Of a stretch of DNA of 64,000 nucleotides, positions 21,025 through 32,043 are shown in pieces. Position 1 is the stretch's first letter; every line of letters starts with the position of its first letter. The position numbers and the translations under genes were made by a program. The notes beneath the pieces were generated by a model. The model saw only the letters and a list, made by a program, of their open reading frames with translations, had not been told where the DNA came from and ran no database searches. Source of the DNA: Riptortus pedestris (Eukaryota > Arthropoda > Insecta > Hemiptera > Alydidae); NCBI GenBank assembly GCA_019009955.1, contig CM032231.1:111630001-111694000 (forward strand), in the 5' to 3' direction.

Positions 21025-21654
21025 GTACGTCACGTAGGGGCTGCCTTAACTAAGCAGATTTCACATGTGCGTCACGTATTTGTATTTACCTCAAAACGTA
21101 ATTTTTAAATTTGGTATTTAGGCTCCAAATAATGTGATTCATAATGTAACAGCTTATTGTTAATATGGCATGAGTAGGAATGGAGGTTTACTGAAGGCTG
21201 AAAACTGAAAAGAGCAAATATCTCCGTCAATAATCAAGATAGTGAAAAAACGTACATACCAACATTTATAGAACATAACATTTTCAATAAGATTGATTCT
21301 ATTCAAATTTTTCGATCCGGCGGCTAATAACGGAAATATTTAGAGTATTCGAAATTCCTACCCTCTATATCCCCTCCCACTGGTCAGAATTCAGCCACTA
21401 ACGAACATGATCTTTTTTTTTTTTTTTTTTTTTTTACTTAAAACGATTAAATATCGAGTTTGGCAACGATTATACAAAAATTGCGACCGCTAGAGCGGCA
21501 ACAGATAAATAAATAAATATATGTATATAATTTTTAACGGAACTCATTTTCGTCATCACCTAGGTAGGAACGATGGACATTTCAAGAAATTTTGTGAAAA
21601 TCGCGTCATGAGTACAACCTCAAAAGCTGTTTTTTCTTAAGGGATATCTGCTAA
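21025..21654 (-). mobile_element. Helentron-like element, type C
   Basis: 3' terminus GTACGTCACGTAGGGGCTGC (hairpin retained), AACTAAGCAGATTTCACATG, the type-C block (CAGCTTATTGTTAATATGGC, GAGTAGGAATGGAGGTTTAC), common body, a T-run at 21413-21435, GCGACCGCTAGAGCGGCAAC, only a short TA-like microsatellite (AAATAAATATATGTATATAA) and a decayed 5' end. Confidence 0.82.
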
Positions 21655-22735
21655 CACAGTAGATCAGAACATGTCCTGTTAATTACGGATTGATCATCAC
21701 CTTTTCTGGAATAGAATATTATTTTCTCTCTAATCATTCCACTTCCAAAGGTTTGGTTTAGAAGATTTCCTTCAATAGTCTGATAATTTCGGCCTGTTTC
21801 AACAATTCTGCTCACGTCTATTAACAGATTTATCTCCGAAGAGAAATTAGCTTATGGGGAGGTTCACATGGCGCGGTTTTTGAAGGGTACCCACAGTCAT
21901 CTTCTCTGTCACCTGTCAAAGACAAAGATCTTTGAGACAATTAAAAAGTGCTAGAATTAGCAGAAGGTAAACTTACAGGTTAACATTAAATCCTTTCATT
22001 GTATCTGGTTTGCAGATGGAATTCCTGGCAGATGCAAGTCCCACAAATCGTCGTAGACCAATTTAAACTCAAGAGAAATGCGCATAAAACAAAAGTCTGA
22101 AAAAATACAAAGCCAACAAAATAAAAATACAAGAATTATAAAGTTCTTGTTGTCTAAGGTGTGTTTTGAGTTTGCAGTGTCTTATTTTTTTAAAACCTTC
22201 GGACCAAACTATTTAGCCTAGGGACAGCATTCTGGGTTTATTTTTGAGTTTTCCAGGCTTAGTAAAATTACATTTTCAGCCCATTCAGTTCTTGATAAAT
22301 ACCTAAAACGGGGACAAACATTAACTATACTTCAAAGAAAAGAAATCGATTTACTCCCGAAATTCGTTAAAACTATGTTGGGAATGAAGTCCTTGCCAGG
22401 CGTTTACCTATTAAAAATTTACAAATTATTTTTTAATTTCCTGATAGACTCAATAGTATTCCAAAGAAGTCATCTGTGCCATTCACTGTTTTGTCAGGTC
22501 GCTAGTTATAGGCAGAGTTATGTGACCTATTTTGCATATTTTCTGCAATCGTTTGCGCTTCGTCCAGTATTGCTGGGATAGTATTGGATTGATTTAGTAA
22601 ACGATAAGGATAACGCCAGTATGATAATGCCAGCGCTCACCATGTAAGGAATTAAAAATAAAATAAATAAATAACATAATGGTTTAGTATCTTCGTTGCT
22701 ATTTCTATGATTATGTATAAAGCTTATTTCAAAAA
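21655..22735. other. Unique AT-rich spacer, no gene seen
   Basis: No repeat family or coding motif recognised. A 68-codon reading frame at 22375-22581 has no similarity I can name. Confidence 0.35.
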
Positions 22736-23310
22736 GTCCTTACGCAGGTACTGTGTTAAAAAAAAAGATTTCCCACGTCCACCACGAATTTGCATTTATC
22801 TCAAAAACTAAAGTTCAATGAGAACAATATTTGGCATTTAGGCATCAGATAACGAGCTTCATAATACAACAGCTTATTGTTAATATGACATGAGTAGTAG
22901 TGCGGGTTTACTGAAGGCCAAAAACTAAGAAATGCAATTATCTTGGTTAGTAATTAAAATATTGAAAAAACGTTCATAACAACATTTATAGAACATTACA
23001 TTTGCAACAAGATTAATTCAATGCAAATTTTCGACCCGACGCATAATAACGGAGATATTTTGAATTTTTGAAATTCCCTCCTCCCCTCCCACTTGTCCGA
23101 TTTTAGCCGTTAATGAACTTGAACTTCATTTTTAAATAAAACGTTTAACTATCGAGTTTGGTATCGATCAGTCAAAAATTACCAACACTAAAGCGTTAAC
23201 AGAAATATATTATATATACACAGTTTCCACTCCTAGGTTGGAAAGATGGACATTTGAAAATCATGAGTACAACCTCAATAGCTGATTTCCCCTAACGAAA
23301 ATCTGATAAA
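22736..23310 (-). mobile_element. Helentron-like element, type C, older copy
   Basis: 3' terminus decayed (GTCCTTACGCAGGTACTGTG), AGATTTCCCACGTCC, type-C block (AACAGCTTATTGTTAATATG, GAGTAGTAGTGCGGGTTTAC), body with CCCACTTGTCCGATTTTAGC, ACACTAAAGCGTTAACAG and a 5' end GCTGATTTCCCCTAACG then AAAATCTGATAAAA. The microsatellite has nearly collapsed (ATATATTATATATAC). More substitutions than most copies. Confidence 0.8.
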
Positions 23311-23690
23311 ACTGTATTCCGTTTATCGATTGTCATATCCCTTCCAGCAGTGGAACTTATGGAACGGATGTAACTAAAATAAGTTTGCAAAGCGGACGAG
23401 AAGGGAGGCGGGCAAAATAAGAAGAGCCCGGAAAGGGCAAAAGGGTTGCGGATGTTCCCAAAGGATCTCTACTAACAAGCAACAAAACGGGCGGAAATAG
23501 GCAATAAAACGGCGGCTAAAAATACTCCTGAAGCGACACCTACTGTTAGCCGATGCCATCTCTCTCTCCTCTCCCTTCCGAACGCCCTTAATGAGGGTGA
23601 GAGAGGGAATACTACATGTGGACCATTAGGTAGGAAGGAGAGTGCGAGAGTGATATATGGCAGAGAGAAAGAGTAAGGGGAAAAGAGAAA
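23311..23690. other. GC-balanced unique island
   Basis: GCGGACGAGAAGGGAGGCGG, CAACAAAACGGGCGGAAATA and GCCGATGCCATCTCTCTC occur here. A 61-codon minus-strand frame has no recognised product. Together with 23822-24060 it flanks the GA repeat and resembles a conserved non-coding or promoter-type region rather than transposon DNA. Confidence 0.3.
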
Positions 23691-23724
23691 GTGTGTGAGA
23701 GAGAGAGAGAGATAGTGAGAGAGA

Positions 23725-23821
<97 letters not shown>
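23691..23821 (+). repeat. (GA)n / (GT)n microsatellite
   Basis: Long GA tract (about 75 bp uninterrupted from 23747) preceded by mixed GA and GT dinucleotides. GAGAG tracts can bind GAGA-type factors in insects, but this long pure tract is best called a microsatellite. Confidence 0.95.
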
Positions 23822-23823
<2 letters not shown>

Positions 23824-24346
23824 CCGTTAGGTGTATATATATTGTCGGTCTATCGCTAGGGTAATTCGGACGGAAGGAGGGAAGGTTTACCCACTAATAG
23901 GTCGGTCGTTTAGCCGGCGAGCTAGCTGCCAAGGGCCGCGTCTAGCTGTCGTCCATTTCTTACCAGCTGATGTCGCATTAGGAAACCCTCAGGGGTATAA
24001 ATCACTCCCCCCTTCTCGAGATGCGATTATTATTGGAACAATTATTTTTACTTGATAAACGACCTATTAGGTATAACGCTAGGAGCTTGGCTTAATGGGG
24101 AGGCGTCAACGGTGAAACAATATATTCATGAGTTATGGCATTTGCAGCTCTCCACATTGTCATTTTTATAAGTGATATAAATGGATAGAACACTCAGGCA
24201 GCTGGCACGGATCACGTGGAAATAGATCACTAATATAAAACATACAAATATTCATGAAGAGGATTACTGTTTTATTTATTTTTTTCTAAAAAAGAACAAA
24301 AATATCGCCGTTACAGCAATTTTCAGTTTAATATTTAGAGATTTTT
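23822..24346. other. GC-balanced island then AT-rich spacer
   Basis: To about 24060: unique, balanced composition (CGGTCGTTTAGCCGGCGAGC, CAAGGGCCGCGTCTAGCTG). A 74-codon frame at 23831-24055 is unrecognised. From 24060 onwards AT-rich with no feature. Confidence 0.3.
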
Positions 24347-24392
24347 TTTATTTATTAACGTCCACTTTTTGCAACTAAGGCAATATCGTAAC
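24347..24392 (-). mobile_element. SINE 3' tail fragment
   Basis: TTTATTTATTAACGTCCACT then TTTTGCAACTAAGGC is the reverse complement of the SINE tail (GTTGCAAAAAGTGGACGTTA, ATAAATAAA). Only the last 45 bp is present. Confidence 0.65.
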
Positions 24393-24592
24393 CAATGAAG
24401 GTCTACTGAGGTCCGATTATTGCTAGTTGAAATATTTAGAGAACAATTTACTTTAATATTGTCCATAATTTTAGGTTAATGAGAAACACTTTTGTGGCTC
24501 CTAACAATTTATTTTTACAAACGCTTTGCACTTTCTGAAATTACATTCCAATCCTCAGAGCGACTGAGCGTAGTGTCGTTCCCTTAAGTTAA

Positions 24593-25045
24593 GGCCGCAC
24601 TGCAGGATGCAAGATGGTTGCATGGAGGTTGGATGGTAAAGGTGGATGGTGGAGGGTAAATGCATCCTGGACGCAGTGAAATGAAGCCACCATCCATCCA
24701 ACTGACCGCCGAGTAAGAATCATGCCCCTCTCAAAATTTGCGAAAACAATTTTAGTAAGTTCATCTTCGGGAATTTTGCTGAGATCGTCTTTGGGAATTA
24801 TATGGGCAAATACTGTAATAAGAAAACCGTGGGTGCATACTTACAATTTGAGGCGGCAACAGGACGGGGAATCCGTGAGATTATACAAAAAAATTAAGAC
24901 AACGCCCGGACAAATTCTATTCGTATTTAAGGATGTCAGTTGAGACATTCGACTTACTTTTGAAATTGACTAAGTGCAAATTGCAAAGAACATCAACGAA
25001 CTTCCGAGATGACTTTCACCGGAATCTTTGGAATTGTGTAAAAAT
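24593..25045 (+). pseudogene. PIF-Harbinger transposon 5' end with HARBI1-like fragment
   Basis: Begins GGCCGCACTGCAGGATGCAA right after TTAA (PIF elements duplicate TWA). It has an internal inverted TGCATCCTGGACGCAGTG. The frame from 24722 contains a nuclease N-terminal pattern, RKPWVHTYNLRRQQ then LYKKIKTTPGQ; after one frameshift near 24920 it continues RMSVETFDLLLKL and TSTNFRDDF. This matches the 'R..WVHP.N..R...G....L..EL...P..F..YFRMS...FD.LL' head of HARBI1-like transposases. The catalytic DDE core, the Myb-like partner gene and the 3' inverted repeat are absent. A dead fragment. Confidence 0.8.
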
Positions 25046-25252
25046 GCACAACAATGGCTGTTTTTTTTTTAAATAATAGTGCAACCATAGACAGTTTAAG
25101 AAAAAGACAATTTTGCAAAACAAATAACGTGATATATTTACGAGTTTTAATAATTATTTACGTAACTAGTCCCAAATTTCCCTTCTTTTGAAAAGTGAAC
25201 TAATAACGATTTCTTCCATTTTCGCTAGGCTGCTAGGATGGAATATCAAAAA

Positions 25253-25952
25253 GTTCGTCACGCAGGGGCTGCGTAAACTAAGCAGATTTCCCACGAGAAG
25301 TTTTACAATAGAGAAATCTGCCTAATAACAACTGTAGTAGTAAAAAACCTCTAAACCTAAAACATTATTTAGGGCGTAATAGCCCAGTAGTTTCTAGCCC
25401 CAAAAAACAGTTAACCTAACCTCTAAACCTATTCACGAGGGACGAATAGTTATAGAAACGGCCGCCAGAGCTCTCTGCGGAGAGTCCGAACATAGCCTAC
25501 TGGTGACCACACGCAGAATACAAATGCAAATATCTCGGTTAATATTCAAGATACAGAATAAATGTATAGAACAATATTTATAGAAAATTTAATTTGCAAT
25601 AAGATTTATTTTATACAATCTTTCGATCCGACGTATAGTAACGGAGATATTTCGAATTTTCGAAAATCCTCCCTTCTAAACCCCCCCCCCCCTCCCACTG
25701 ATCCGATTTCAGCCATTAACGAACTTGACCTTTATTTTTGCATAAAACGTTTAAATATCGAGTTTGGTAACGATCAAACGAAAATTGCGACCGCTAGAGC
25801 GTTAACAGACAAATATATATATATAATTTTGAACGGACCTCATTTTTGTCATCTCCTGGGTAGGATCGGTGGACATTAGAAGAAATTTTTCGAAACTCGC
25901 GTCATGAGTACGATCTCAATAGCTGATTTCCCTTAAGGGAAATCTGCTAAAA
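25253..25952 (-). mobile_element. Helentron-like element, type D, complete
   Basis: Both ends present. 3' terminus GTTCGTCACGCAGGGGCTGC with perfect hairpin, AAACTAAGCAGATTTCCCAC; type-D block (AACAACTGTAGTAGTAAAAA, AACCTCTAAACCTATTCACG, ACGGCCGCCAGAGCTCTC); body; CGACCGCTAGAGCGTTAACA; short (TA)n; 5' palindrome GATTTCCCTTAAGGGAAATC, TGCTAAAA. A second copy lacking its 3' half is joined directly at 25953. Confidence 0.9.
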
Positions 25953-26311
25953 TGCAATATCTCCGTTAATGTTAAAGATAGAGAATAAATGAATACATTT
26001 TATTTGCAATAAGATTGGCTCTATATTTTTTTTCGATCTGACGTATAATAACAGATATATTTTGAATTTTCAAATTTCACCTCCCTAAACTCCCATTCCA
26101 GTGGTTCGATTTCAGCCATTAACGAACTTGACATTTAATTTTGCATAAGCCACTTATATATCGAGTTTGGTTAAGAGAAAAGCATATAAAACGGACATCA
26201 TTTCCGTCATCTATTAGGTAGGATCGATGGACATTTGAGGGAATTTTTGAAAAATCGAATCAAGAGTAAGACCTCAATAGCTGATTTCCGTTAGGGGGAA
26301 ATCTTCTAAAA
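25953..26311 (-). mobile_element. Helentron-like element, 3' truncated, tandem to previous
   Basis: Starts at GCAATATCTCCGTTAATG inside the body and continues through GCAATAAGATTGGC, CCAGTGGTTCGATTTCAGCC, AGGTAGGATCGATGGACATT and a 5' end CTGATTTCCGTTAGGGGG, AAATCTTCTAAAA. The microsatellite slot is reduced to a few bases (AGCATATAAAACGG). Head-to-tail with the copy at 25253-25952. Confidence 0.78.
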
Positions 26312-26722
26312 CAGTAAAACAATTATATAAATTTTATTTTTTTTAAAAAAAAATGTCTATTTGTTTGAAGGTATTATTGACTTTTATTCGGTGAATGGTG
26401 TTTGCTGAAGTAAGTGCGCTATAGAAGGGGTTTTATCTCTGCTGCCTCGTTGATTCTTTTAATTGTATCACGATACAAATGAATACGCTTTCCCATTCAT
26501 TTTCCGAGTCTTTTTTTTTTTTTTTTTTTGCAGGGGATATTATATTCAAATAACTGTCAATTTTTAACAATGAAATATCAAAAATTAATTGTTGATAATT
26601 AGATGATTAAGAATATAAACAGAAAAATTGGCATAACAGTACTATTGAGCACTCCAGTGTGGCTGTAAAAGGAACACTTGGCAAGTCCAAGGTACATGTG
26701 CGAAGGTATGAATGTCGTTTTT
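26312..26722. other. AT-rich spacer, no gene seen
   Basis: AT-rich sequence with a T-run near 26512-26529; no repeat family or gene recognised. Confidence 0.4.
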
Positions 26723-26843
26723 ATTAGCAGATTTCCCTCAAGGGAAATCAGCTATTGAGGCCGTACTCATGACACGAGTTTTGAAAAATTTCTTCAAATG
26801 TCCATCGATCCTACCCAGGAGATGACGAAATTGAGGTCCGTTC

Positions 26844-26902
<59 letters not shown>

Positions 26903-27322
26903 TATATATATATATATATCTATGTCCGTTAACGCTCTAGAGGTCGCAATTATGTAAAAAGAGAGATCAAGTTTGTTAATGGCTGAAATCGGACCAGTGA
27001 GAGGGGGGGGTTAGAGGGGGGATTTTTGAAAATTCATATTGCAAATTAAATTTACTGTAAATTTTGTTCTATACATTTTTTCTGTATCTTGAATATTAAC
27101 CGAGATATTTGCATTTGTATGCATGTGTATGGTCGGCAGGAGTCGGCTATGTTCGGGTCCCTCCGCCAAGAGCTAGTGCGGGCCGTTTCGGTAACTACGT
27201 CCCTCGTGAATAGGTTTAGAGATTCCCTGCTGCTACTGTTGTTATTAGACGGATTTCTCAATTGTAAAACTTCACGTGGGAAATCTGCTTAATTTACGCA
27301 GCCCCTGCGTGACGGACGTTTT
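26723..27322 (+). mobile_element. Helentron-like element, type D, left arm of inverted pair
   Basis: Complete ends: TTAGCAGATTTCCCTCAAGG at left, GGGAAATCTGCTTAATTTAC and GCAGCCCCTGCGTGACGG at right. (TA)n with interruption at 26849-26920. Diagnostic changes GTCCGTTAACG, CTCTAGAGGTCGC and a deletion of about 38 bp between GTCGCAATT and ATGTAAAAAG are shared with the copy at 29924-30457. The 3' block is type D (CCAAGAGCTAGTGCGGGCCG, CCCTCGTGAATAGGTTTAG). Confidence 0.88.
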
Positions 27323-27727
27323 AAGTTACCCTCATTCACTTTCAATAGTTACTGTTCATTAAGTCTATTAAGTTACTGTTCATTCACTTTCGATAGTTAT
27401 GTTAAAGATGATAACGAAAAATGCTATAGCATTGACAATTGTCTCCGATCTCTCACGAGAAATGAACACTTTTCTCTTAAATTTCATGTTGAATTCACCT
27501 CAACAGGCTTCTTTCTAAATACAAATTATTTTGACGCATTTGACGAAATTTATACATTGTTTTTCGGATTTATTTATGGATTTCTCCACGTCTCTTGAAC
27601 GTACAATTTTTCTCTATTGCATTTAACGCCGCTCATTATTTTTCCACTTATAATTAAACATTTCTAAAAATTGTTGTTACAGAGAAAAATGGTGTAATTC
27701 ATAGAGACTATTATTAGAAATTATCGA
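27323..27727 (+). repeat. Unique inverted duplication, left arm
   Basis: About 400 bp that recurs in reverse complement at 29523-29913. Matching landmarks: TTACCCTCA beside the Helentron 3' end, CACTTTCGATAGTTAT, CTCACGAGAAATGA, TTGAATTCACCTCAACAGG, GCATTTAACGCCGCTCATTA and TTATTAGAAA at the far edge. No protein similarity recognised in either arm. Confidence 0.9.
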
Positions 27728-27783
27728 CATTAATCAAAAAAAGCGGATTAAAGAAAACAGTATTAGTGGTTTTATTCATTTCG

Positions 27784-28457
27784 CGATATTTCCTTAAGTG
27801 AATCAGGTATTACTCAAGACGCGATTTTCGATGGAATTTCTTCAAATGTCCATCGATCCTACCCAGATGACGAAAATGATCTCCGTCCAAATTGTATATA
27901 TTTGTCTGTTAACGCTCTAGCTGTCGATATTTTTGTTTCGTCGTTGCCAAACTTGATATTTAAACGGTTTATGTAAAACTAAAGATCAATTTCGATAATG
28001 TCTGAAATCCAAACTGTGAAAGGGGGGGGGCTAAGAGAGAGGGAATTTCGAAAGGTGTTAATACCGCCGTTATTCTGCGCCGGATCGAAAAACTGTATAA
28101 AACCAATCTCATTGAGAATGTAATGTTGTAACTAACTGTCGACGAAGATGTATAAACATTAATTTCATTTATTATTATTTTAATATATTATTTTAATTTT
28201 TATTTATTTATTTTCATTTATATTATTTTCACCATCTGATTATTAACCGAGATGTGTAGATTGTTTAGTTTTGGCCCTTCATTAAACACCCACTCCTACT
28301 CTTGTCATGTAAACAATAAGCTGGTTTATCATGAAGCACTTTATTTGAAACTTAAATACCAAATATTGTTCAAATTGAACTTTTACGTTCTGAGATAAAA
28401 GCAAATACCAGACCCACGAAATCTGGTTAGTTAACGCAACCCCTTCGTGACGGAATT
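27784..28457 (+). mobile_element. Helentron-like element, type C
   Basis: 5' end decayed (ATATTTCCTTAAGTGAATCA), GATTTTCGATGGAATTTC, TGTCCATCGATCCTACCC, nearly collapsed microsatellite (TTGTATATATTTGTCTG), body with GGATCGAAAAACTG, type-C block (CACCCACTCCTACTCTTG, AACAATAAGCTGG) and 3' terminus GAAATCTGGTTAGTTAACGC, CCCCTTCGTGACGG. Confidence 0.82.
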
Positions 28458-28581
28458 TGTCTTCAAATCTACCTATCAAGTTAAACCACTAATGTTTAAG
28501 GTCGTGTTTACTTAAAAATTTCCCCTCCCTCCATTTTACCACTTCGTGAATGACTATTATGAAGTTGACATTAATAAAAAA

Positions 28582-29365
28582 GTCCGTCACGCAGGGGCTG
28601 CGTAAACTAAGCAGATTTCCCACGTGTTGTTTACTAATAGATAAATCTACGTACTGGTAACACAACACCACCGTGGATAAATACAAACGGAAATAAGAAA
28701 TGTTTCATCCAATTTTAATAACCTGTCGAAAGGAAGCGTTAGGTTAGATATGTAAACAAACGAGTCTGCCCGCCTCACACCGGAAAGAAAAACAATTACT
28801 GAAATATATCAGAATATAACATATTAATTTTATTGAGAACTATTTACTATATCTATTACTGTAATTAATAATGAGTCAGAATAATTGTTATCTCATTCAA
28901 TCAAATTTTAGTAGTCCAAAACCTTAAGACAGGGGGGGGGGGGCACAGACACATATTTGCATGTATCTCGTATAATAAAGGTCTCTTGAATATAATTTTT
29001 GGTATTTAAACTTCGAATAATGTGATTTATTATTTAGCAGAGTGTAAAATGTGTAGAAGTGGTGGTTTGCTGATGGCTGAAAACTGAAAAATGCAAATAT
29101 CTCGGTTAATATTCAAGATAGAGAATACATGTATATAACAATATTTGTAGTACATTTAATTTGCAATAAGACTGATTCTATACAATGTTTCAATCCAGCG
29201 TATAGTAACAGAGATATTTCTAATTTTCGAAAATCATCCCCTTTAAACCCCCCACTGGTCCGATTTCAGCCATTAACGAACTTGATCTTCCTTTTTACCT
29301 AAAACGATTAAATACCGAGTTTGGTGACGATTAAATAAAAATTGCGACCGCTAGAGTGTTAACAG

Positions 29366-29423
<58 letters not shown>

Positions 29424-29518
29424 TTTTGAACGGACCTCATTTTGAACGATGGACATTTGAAGAAAATTTTCGAAAATCGCATCATGAGTACGACCTCAAT
29501 AGCTGATTTCCCTTAAGA
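28582..29518 (-). mobile_element. Helentron-like element, type B, near complete
   Basis: Perfect 3' terminus GTCCGTCACGCAGGGGCTGC, AAACTAAGCAGATTTCCCAC; type-B block (CTGGTAACACAACACCACCG, AAGGAAGCGTTAGGTTAG, ACACCGGAAAGAAAAACAA, AGTCCAAAACC and a 13-bp G-run); body; (TA)n at 29371-29418; GAACGATGGACATTTGAAG; 5' end GCTGATTTCCCTTAAG, where the palindrome's second half is missing. Very similar to copies at 40688 and 42320. Confidence 0.9.
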
Positions 29519-29522
29519 TTCC

Positions 29523-29913
29523 CCTTTTCTAATAATAGTGTCTATTATTTACACCGTTTTTCTCTATAACAACAATTTTTAGAAATGTTTAATTATAAGT
29601 GAAAAAATAATGAGCGGCGTTAAATGCAATAGAGAAAAATTGTACGTTCAAGAGACGGGGAGAAATCCATAAATAAATCCGAAAGACAACGTCTTAGATT
29701 TCGTCAAGTGCGTCAAAATAATTTGTATTTAGAAAGAAGCCTGTTGAGGTGAATTCAACTTGAAAATTAAGAGAAAAGTGATCATTTCTCGTGAGAGATT
29801 GGAGACAAATGTCAGTGCTATAGCATTTTTCGCTATCATCTTTAATATAACTATCGAAAGTGAATGAACAGTGAAGACACAACATCATTAGATATTCATG
29901 GTGAGGGTAACTT
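29523..29913 (-). repeat. Unique inverted duplication, right arm
   Basis: Reverse complement of 27323-27727. TTTCTAATAATAGTGTCTAT begins it; TGAGCGGCGTTAAATGCAAT, CCTGTTGAGGTGAATTCAAC and AACTATCGAAAGTGAATGA correspond to the left-arm landmarks; GAGGGTAACTTAAT closes it beside the next Helentron 3' end. A 64-codon minus-strand frame at 29694-29888 has no recognised product. Confidence 0.9.
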
Positions 29914-29923
29914 AATAAAAAAA

Positions 29924-30285
29924 GTCCGTCACGCAGGGGCTGCGTAAACTAAGGAGATTTCCCACGTGAAGCTATACAATAGAGAAATCTTTATACGAGA
30001 GCCGTCTCTCTATACGTTCGTTATCGGCCCACATTTAATAAAAATACAAATATCTCGGTTAATATTCAAGATAGAAAATATATGTATAGAACAATATTTA
30101 TAGTAATTTTAATTTGCAATAAGATTGGTTCAATGACATTTTTTAATCCGACGTATGGTAACGGAGATATTTTGAATTTTCAAAAAAACCTCCCCTCTAA
30201 ACCCCCCCTCCCCCTGGTCCGGTTTGAGCCGTTAACGAACATGATATTTCTTTTTACATAATTGCGACCTCTAGAGCGTTAACGG

Positions 30286-30335
<50 letters not shown>

Positions 30336-30457
30336 GAACGGACCTCATTTTCGTCATCTCCTGGGTAGGATCGATGGACATTTGAAGAAATTTTTCAAAA
30401 CTCGTGTTATGAGTACGACCTCAATAGCTGATTTCCCTTAAGGGAAATCTGCTAAAA
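29924..30457 (-). mobile_element. Helentron-like element, type A, right arm of inverted pair
   Basis: Clean ends: GTCCGTCACGCAGGGGCTGC at left; GATTTCCCTTAAGGGAAATC then TGCTAAAA at right, the most readable example of both termini. (TA)n at 30292-30330. Shares the approximately 38-bp deletion (CTTTTTACATAATTGCGACC) and the CTCTAGAGCG and GGACAAATA changes with 26723-27322, but its 3' block is short and type A-like (ACGAGAGCCGTCTCTC, GTTCGTTATCGGCCCAC). Confidence 0.92.
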
Positions 30458-32043
30458 GGAACGTTGCGATCGATTTAAGATATAGAATTGTAAACTGTGG
30501 GAGCGAGTGGGTTAACAGGTTTACCCTAATGGTATGAAAAATAAGAGAAAAATTTTGTATAGACAGGGAAAGAAAAGATAGTAAGATGCGGAAAAATAAG
30601 TAATTCGTAGACTGACTGAACTTATAAAACTGACAATTTGAGGGTTTTCTGTTTTGAATGACAAGTTTAGGGTGTCTTCATTTAGTGGGATACCTTTAAG
30701 CTTCAGGAAAGGGAGGACGAGGTGCGAGAGAGAAGGAAAGTGGGTTAAGTAATAAATGTAAGGTATCGAACATTTAATATGTCGTGGTTGATTCACTACA
30801 GCTGCGGCATAGATAGAGATAAAGAATGGTTCTAGTATCAAGACTTGATGGACATTGGACATGGGAAAGTGTAATCGAGAAAGTCTGTCTCTGATACTCA
30901 TTTGAGTCGGTGCCATGAGTGTTGTGTGTTGTGGATGTTTGGCAATTATAGCAACAAGGAATAAATGACTCCCCTTATAAATAATGCACACAGTTCGTTG
31001 GAAGTACTTCATTCTTTTATTGGACTAGCTATAAATGGCTGTAATTGGATAGGTGAAATTTGTGAGTTTAAGCAATAGCGATACAACATATTATTGACGA
31101 ATGGTCTGTATGTGGGATTTAGAGCCTTAGAAGGTGTCACAAACGTTTTAAGAAAGGGTGGTCCAACATATTTAATGCTTATAGTATCGTGTCGTATGGT
31201 GTTTTAGCCAGGAATAATGAAGCTACTCGGGCGATCTCACAACACTATCCCAATCGTTACTTAAAAGCTTCAAACCTTGGTTTGACTCAGGCATTGGTGG
31301 CAGGGGATCTGCAGAAGTGCCTATTGCAGGTGTGCTGAAATAGTGACAGGCAAGAGGACGGGACTTTTAGAAGGTGGGATGTGAAATGCCTCTATTTGAA
31401 AACGTAAAGGTGAAATCCTAAGCATAGTGCTATCCGAGAGACCTAAAACCTCCCCCATAGGGTGGAAACAGTACTTATTCGTGTACCTATGATTTTAGCG
31501 GCGATGGTAATAGCTTGGGAAGCGTTATAGGGATGGTTATAAAGATAATGTTATCATGTTAGGCCCTCAACGTGTGGAGACGATCTTTTGAAAAATAGGG
31601 ATGTGAAAATCTCTCAAAGGTGGGATTTCTATCTGATTTGCGATAGGAGCCATCGTTGTATGTAAGCAGCAACTCATCCACAAAGACGATGTGGAACTTT
31701 TGATTCCTTCGCGTCTTCCTAAGCGCATAGGTATAGAAATTGAGGAATCCCTTTTGGACACACATTTTGTCCAGGTTGTGATGAATTCATGATTAATGAA
31801 TGGGAAATGAAGGGCGTCATTCTTGGATCTCTCTTGGGATGGTGCAGATGGTGAGCCTTCGCACTGTATACATAATGAAAGTAGAATGTTGCTGAAGCGT
31901 TCTTTATCAGAGAGGAACTTCTTCTTGGCGGATTGGAGGGATGCATTGAAAGGACATAGGGCGTTGGCTTTCCAAAGGGATGTTAGAACAAAGGGGTAGG
32001 GATGGGTAATATAGCCTGGGCCTCACACCCCTAAACTAGCCAC
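30458..32043 (-). other. Unidentified sequence with minus-strand coding-like traces
   Basis: Non-Helentron sequence with several minus-strand open frames: 163 codons at 30521-31012, and overlapping 64-75-codon frames at 31559-31946. The 31946-31570 stretch reads as a possible frameshifted series (SAKKKFLSDKERFSNILLS, then RRNQKFHIVFVDELLLTY in another frame). I recognise no family; both strands give patchy frames. A decayed retroelement or captured gene is possible, but so is chance. Confidence 0.25.

Noticed and set aside
30521..31012. 163-codon minus-strand frame as a host gene
   Set aside because: No domain, splice context or codon pattern recognised; flanked by transposon ends. Kept only as an unidentified region.
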